DNA of 64,000 bases from Nocardia vaccinii NBRC 15922 (GTDB taxonomy: Bacteria > Actinomycetota > Actinomycetes > Mycobacteriales > Mycobacteriaceae): positions 1 to 64,000 of the forward strand of contig NZ_BDCC01000049.1 of assembly GCF_001613305.1 (NCBI RefSeq), read 5' to 3'. Below the pieces are notes generated by a model. It searched no databases. It was not told the origin of the DNA and saw nothing but the letters and a program-made list of their open reading frames with translations. Shown here piece by piece: positions 61,128-64,000 of this stretch. Both the position numbers and the translations under genes were made by a program. How positions within the stretch are numbered: the stretch's first letter is position 1; every line of letters begins with the position of its first letter.

Positions 61128-61451
61128 ATGACATCGCTGGCCAAGCGCGCCGGTCTGCCGCTTGCGGTTCTGGCATCGGCCGTTCTTCTCGCGGGATGTA
61201 GCGGTTCCTCGAAAAACGCTGCAGCACAGTCGGACAGCGGTGGCGCCGACACCTCCTCGGCGATCTACCAGAAGGAGTGCCAGGCGATGCAGCCGATCTT
61301 CTCCGACTCCAGCGTGCCTGCCACGGCCAAGGATCCGGAGAAGATCATCTCGCAGTTCAAGAGCGGTCCCGGCTGGAGCGCGCTGACCAAGCAGCAGCAG
61401 ACCGATGCCGTGGCGGGTATCCGTAAGGCCGCCACCGGTTCCTGTAACTGA
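61128..61451 (+). CDS. small putative lipoprotein
   Basis: This is a 107-residue protein. The signal peptide ends at a lipobox (SAVLLAGCSGSS), followed by a Ser/Ala linker. A small helical domain ends with a second cysteine near the C-terminus (AATGSCN), likely in a disulfide with ECQAM. The ATG at 61128 is chosen to fit the signal peptide; no strong ribosome binding site is visible. Function unknown. Confidence 0.7.
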   Translation: MTSLAKRAGLPLAVLASAVLLAGCSGSSKNAAAQSDSGGADTSSAIYQKECQAMQPIFSDSSVPATAKDPEKIISQFKSGPGWSALTKQQQTDAVAGIRKAATGSCN

Positions 61452-61688
61452 GACCTGCGCAGCGTCTCCCCGGCGTAGGTGCGCGGCGACAGGAGCCGAG
61501 TGCGGCTCGGTCGCCGCTCCCACGCCGTCCGAGAGTGCCGGATTTCTCGAATCGGATACTGCCATCACGATGACGATGGTCGTATGGGCAAGTGCCGCAG
61601 CCGTTCTCGGTGCGGTGCGGTGACTGCCGAATCGATGTCGCGGCGTCGATCGGGAGCGCGAATGTCACATGCGAGTCCAGCGATCCGG

Positions 61689-62393
61689 TCAGCTGGGCAG
61701 CGTGCCCGGACCGCCATCGTCGAGTAGACGGTCTTTGGCGCGCTGGAACTCGGCGTCGGTGAGTGAGCCGTCCCGGCGCAACTGGGCAAGGTTCGCCAGC
61801 TGGTCGGCCAATCCCGTTGTCGCGGCGGCGAGTTCGAAGGTGAAGCGGTTCGGGTCGTGCGAGTCGTACTCGACCTCGACGCGGTCGCCGCGCCGCGGGA
61901 TGGCCAACCGCGACACCAGCAGCTTGCTCTCGATATCGTAGGTGTCCTCGCCGGGCGGCTCGAGGCGGATACGGATTCGGATCCGCGGGTTGTCGTTGAT
62001 CGTCCACCCGGTTTCGGCGACTTCCAGGACTGTGCCGGTGGCGCGCAGCAACCGTCCGGGCACGTGTTTCCGCGACCGCGGTGGGTCCGCGGGTCGGGCA
62101 AGTGTGTTGCGCATTTTCCGGGCCGCGACCAGAAACCTCTGGGTAGCCCTGCGATCGAGCAGTTCACGGGTGAGCTCGTTATGAGCTCGTGCGCGCACCT
62201 GGGTGAGTGCGGCTTCACCGTCGGCAAGGAGGTCCGCCAGGTCGCCACGATTCACCGAACCCGGCAGCGTTCCGCGGCCGGCCTGCCGCAACGCGGCCAG
62301 GTGTTCGGTGATCTCGCGTCCGATCACGTTCGCGGCCGAACGGCGGCCGAACGGGATCCTGCTCCCACAGCCGCAGAAACAATCGCCTGCCAC
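61689..62393 (-). CDS. SHOCT-domain protein with Cys-rich N-terminus
   Basis: This is a protein of about 234 residues. The start (VAGDCFCGCGSRIPFGRRSA) has closely spaced cysteines that may bind zinc. A helical region and then a beta-rich unit follow (IRIRIRLEPPGEDTYDIESK, VEVEYDSHDPNRFTFEL), comparable to the DUF3592-like unit at 32193-32993. The end is a SHOCT motif (LAQLRRDGSLTDAEFQRAKD). Function unknown. I prefer GTG 62393; a TTG at 62429 extends the frame. Confidence 0.7.
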   Translation of the reverse strand: MAGDCFCGCGSRIPFGRRSAANVIGREITEHLAALRQAGRGTLPGSVNRGDLADLLADGEAALTQVRARAHNELTRELLDRRATQRFLVAARKMRNTLARPADPPRSRKHVPGRLLRATGTVLEVAETGWTINDNPRIRIRIRLEPPGEDTYDIESKLLVSRLAIPRRGDRVEVEYDSHDPNRFTFELAAATTGLADQLANLAQLRRDGSLTDAEFQRAKDRLLDDGGPGTLPS

Positions 62394-62544
62394 GGTGAAA
62401 CCCTGGCACAGCGATGAACCGCCGCGCAATCGGCGGTTCCGGCTCGGAGTCGAGAGCCACCGCTGGTTCGGCGCGCGGTGGATACGCCGATCCGACGTCG
62501 ACGGTGAGAACAGACCGGGAACCAGGCGCTCGGGCGGTGTCGCA

Positions 62545-63249
62545 TCAGGTGAGGGGCGTGGCGGACCGGCCGAATGCTGGCCCCAGGTGGGCGGTGTCGT
62601 TGAAGCAGCGCACGATCCACGACTCGCCGGTGACCACGATGTGCGAGATCGAGCCGTTGTCCGCGCCCAGGAAAGCGAACGAGCGGGAGCCGCTGGCCAG
62701 CGCCATCACCTGGCCGATGACGCCGCCATGGGTGAACACGGCCAGGCGTCGGTCGGGATGCTCGCCGGCGAGTCGTTGGACCGCCTTACGGACCCGGGTG
62801 GCGAATTCTTCGGCCGGCTCGGCGCCGGGGATGACGTCCCAGCGCTCCTCTGCCTGCATCTGTTGTGCGACCGGATCGCGTTCGGCCATCATTTTGCGCA
62901 GCAGTCCGCCCTCCCAGCTACCGAGATGCACCTCTCGCAGGTCCGGTTCCACGCGCGCGGTGAGCCCGAGGCGGGCGGTGAGTGGCGCAGCCGTCTGCGC
63001 TGTTCGCCGCAAAGTGGTGACATAGACGGCGTCGATGCGTTCCGCGCGGAGCCGTTCGGCCACACGTTCGGCCTGCTGTCGTCCCGCTGGGGCGAGTTCG
63101 GGGTCTCCCTGGCCGTTCACCAGGGGAAACGGTTCGTCTGGGTAAGCAGGTGCGGACTCGCCGTGACGGATCAGCAGCAGTTCGGTGGACCCGGTCGGCG
63201 GTTGGAAACGAGTTTGGCGGCACCCGGTCCGGGCTCTGGGGGTTGTCAC
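62545..63249 (-). CDS. histidine phosphatase (phosphoglycerate mutase-like) family protein
   Basis: This is a 234-residue enzyme with the RHG motif (LLLIRHGESAPAY), the second-arginine region (VTTLRRTAQTAAPL) and the late catalytic histidine (AVFTHGGVIGQVMAL). The family dephosphorylates sugar phosphates, nucleotides or other small molecules through a phosphohistidine. It starts with GTG at 63249. The divergent methyltransferase gene begins 154 bp away. Confidence 0.9.
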   Translation of the reverse strand: MTTPRARTGCRQTRFQPPTGSTELLLIRHGESAPAYPDEPFPLVNGQGDPELAPAGRQQAERVAERLRAERIDAVYVTTLRRTAQTAAPLTARLGLTARVEPDLREVHLGSWEGGLLRKMMAERDPVAQQMQAEERWDVIPGAEPAEEFATRVRKAVQRLAGEHPDRRLAVFTHGGVIGQVMALASGSRSFAFLGADNGSISHIVVTGESWIVRCFNDTAHLGPAFGRSATPLT

Positions 63250-63402
63250 AGCTCGGGAATCCTAGCGCCGCGGACCCGGCGGTGAGGACAACGGATGCTT
63301 CTCGTAGCCGCGCCGAGACGCCGGCAATGCCCGTGCACTGCCGCGATCGGGTGCATGCTGTGAATGGACCCGACAGAATGCCCCCGGGGAGGAGGAGTGG
63401 TA

Positions 63403-64000
63403 ATGCGGAGTCCGTTTTTCGCGGTCTGGTACAGCATGCTGATGAGCGGTGCCGAACCACTCCTGGTTCGGCCGGTGCGCGCCGGGCTGCTGTCATCCGC
63501 GCGCGGCAATCTGCTGATCGTCGGGCTGGGACCCGGCCACGATCTGCGCTACCTACCGACGGCGGTCACCGCGGTGACCGCCGTCGAGCCGAACCCGGTG
63601 ATGCGGCGAGTGGCCACACGCCGCGCGCGCAAACTCGGCGTCGAGTTGGAGCTGATCGATGGCGTCGCCGAAGCGCTGCCGTTCGCCGACTGCGCCTTCG
63701 ACACCGTGGTGTCACCGTTTCTGCTGTGCAGCGTCGTCGACGTCGCTGCCGCTCTCGCTGAGTTCCGCAGGGTGCTGAGGCCGGACGGTGAACTGCTCGT
63801 GCTCGAGCACATCCGCGCCGGCGACGGCACCCTGCTCGGCCGTCTCCAGGATCTGGCCGAGTCGCCGTGGCACGCGCTCGCCGATGGTTGCCGCCCCAAC
63901 CGGCGAACGAACAACGCCTTGGCTGCCGCCGGATTCGACGTCTCCGGCCTCGTCACCGGAATGTTCCCGCTCCCCACCCTCATCTCGCTCTATCTGGTCG
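63403..64000 (+). CDS. class I SAM-dependent methyltransferase, truncated by window end
   Basis: The frame opens at ATG 63403 behind a strong GGAGGAGG and is still open at the last base (199 codons seen). Motif I is LLIVGLGPGHDLRYL, the acidic residue after strand 2 is in AVEPNPVM, and the post-motif block is LRPDGELLVLEHIRAG, the methyltransferase 11 pattern. The LEHIRAG segment recalls small-molecule and METTL7-like methyltransferases. The substrate is unknown. Confidence 0.88.
   Translation, partial: MRSPFFAVWYSMLMSGAEPLLVRPVRAGLLSSARGNLLIVGLGPGHDLRYLPTAVTAVTAVEPNPVMRRVATRRARKLGVELELIDGVAEALPFADCAFDTVVSPFLLCSVVDVAAALAEFRRVLRPDGELLVLEHIRAGDGTLLGRLQDLAESPWHALADGCRPNRRTNNALAAAGFDVSGLVTGMFPLPTLISLYLV

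Noticed and set aside
1..64000. Searched for CRISPR arrays, tRNA/rRNA genes, transposases and prophage genes
   Set aside because: No regularly spaced repeats, cloverleaf-like tRNA motifs, transposase signatures or phage structural proteins were recognisable by eye.

Overview
The window is very GC-rich and looks chromosomal, from a mycolic-acid-type actinomycete, most likely Nocardia or a close relative. The basis is family content: an LpqH-type lipoprotein, a mycobacterial-type DesA desaturase, a DUF5313 protein, DUF2510 and SHOCT domains, a SapM-like phosphatase, aa3-oxidase CtaD, GTP-dependent PEPCK and large AfsR/LuxR ATPase regulators. I see no rRNA, tRNA, CRISPR array, IS element or phage structural gene. 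Both ends cut a methyltransferase gene.

Layout. 1-11.4 kb: methyltransferase, YHS-domain protein, an AfsR-like regulator, a MOSC-flavoreductase-[2Fe-2S] fusion, an alpha/beta hydrolase, a LuxR-type ATPase regulator, and a quinone oxidoreductase whose 3' end has been joined to the 3' remnant of a sigma factor gene. 12-18.1 kb: ctaD, a PIG-L deacetylase with a peroxiredoxin, a CstR-like repressor and a thioredoxin. The repressor gene and the thioredoxin gene carry the same operator. 18.2-27 kb: a catabolic or detoxification cluster with two TetR regulators, crotonase, EthD protein, flavin monooxygenase, SDR and SMP-30-like protein, plus three related 24-bp operator-like sites. 27-41 kb: an accessory stretch rich in signalling or conflict-type domains (RCK-RyR membrane protein, CD225 protein, TIR-DUF2510, cytosolic PhnD-like protein). 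It also holds a co-directional set of two unknown proteins, a TPR protein and a CHAT protease. 41-49 kb: a secreted phosphoesterase pair, a Baeyer-Villiger monooxygenase, a half-MFS protein with a proline-rich tail, and a stand-alone thioester-reductase-like protein. 49-54 kb: MarR/oxidoreductase with three perfect palindromes, ArsR/SRPBCC genes with two palindromes, and a PAS-GGDEF cyclase flanked by a short direct repeat. 54-61 kb: SulP transporter, PEPCK, DUF5313, ArsR, ribosome hibernation factor and desaturase, with a shared AGTTTAG box upstream of several of them. 61-64 kb: lipoprotein, SHOCT protein, histidine phosphatase, methyltransferase.

The most unusual points are these. (1) A 59-codon 'mini-PEPCK' keeps only the two ends of PEPCK, carries the same upstream box 35 nt before its start as the full pckG gene, and overlaps the SulP start by GTGA. 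(2) The CHAT/TPR operon-like set has two partners I cannot assign. (3) Several local regulons can be read directly from palindromes shared between promoters. All function calls come from motif reading by eye; no database search was possible.
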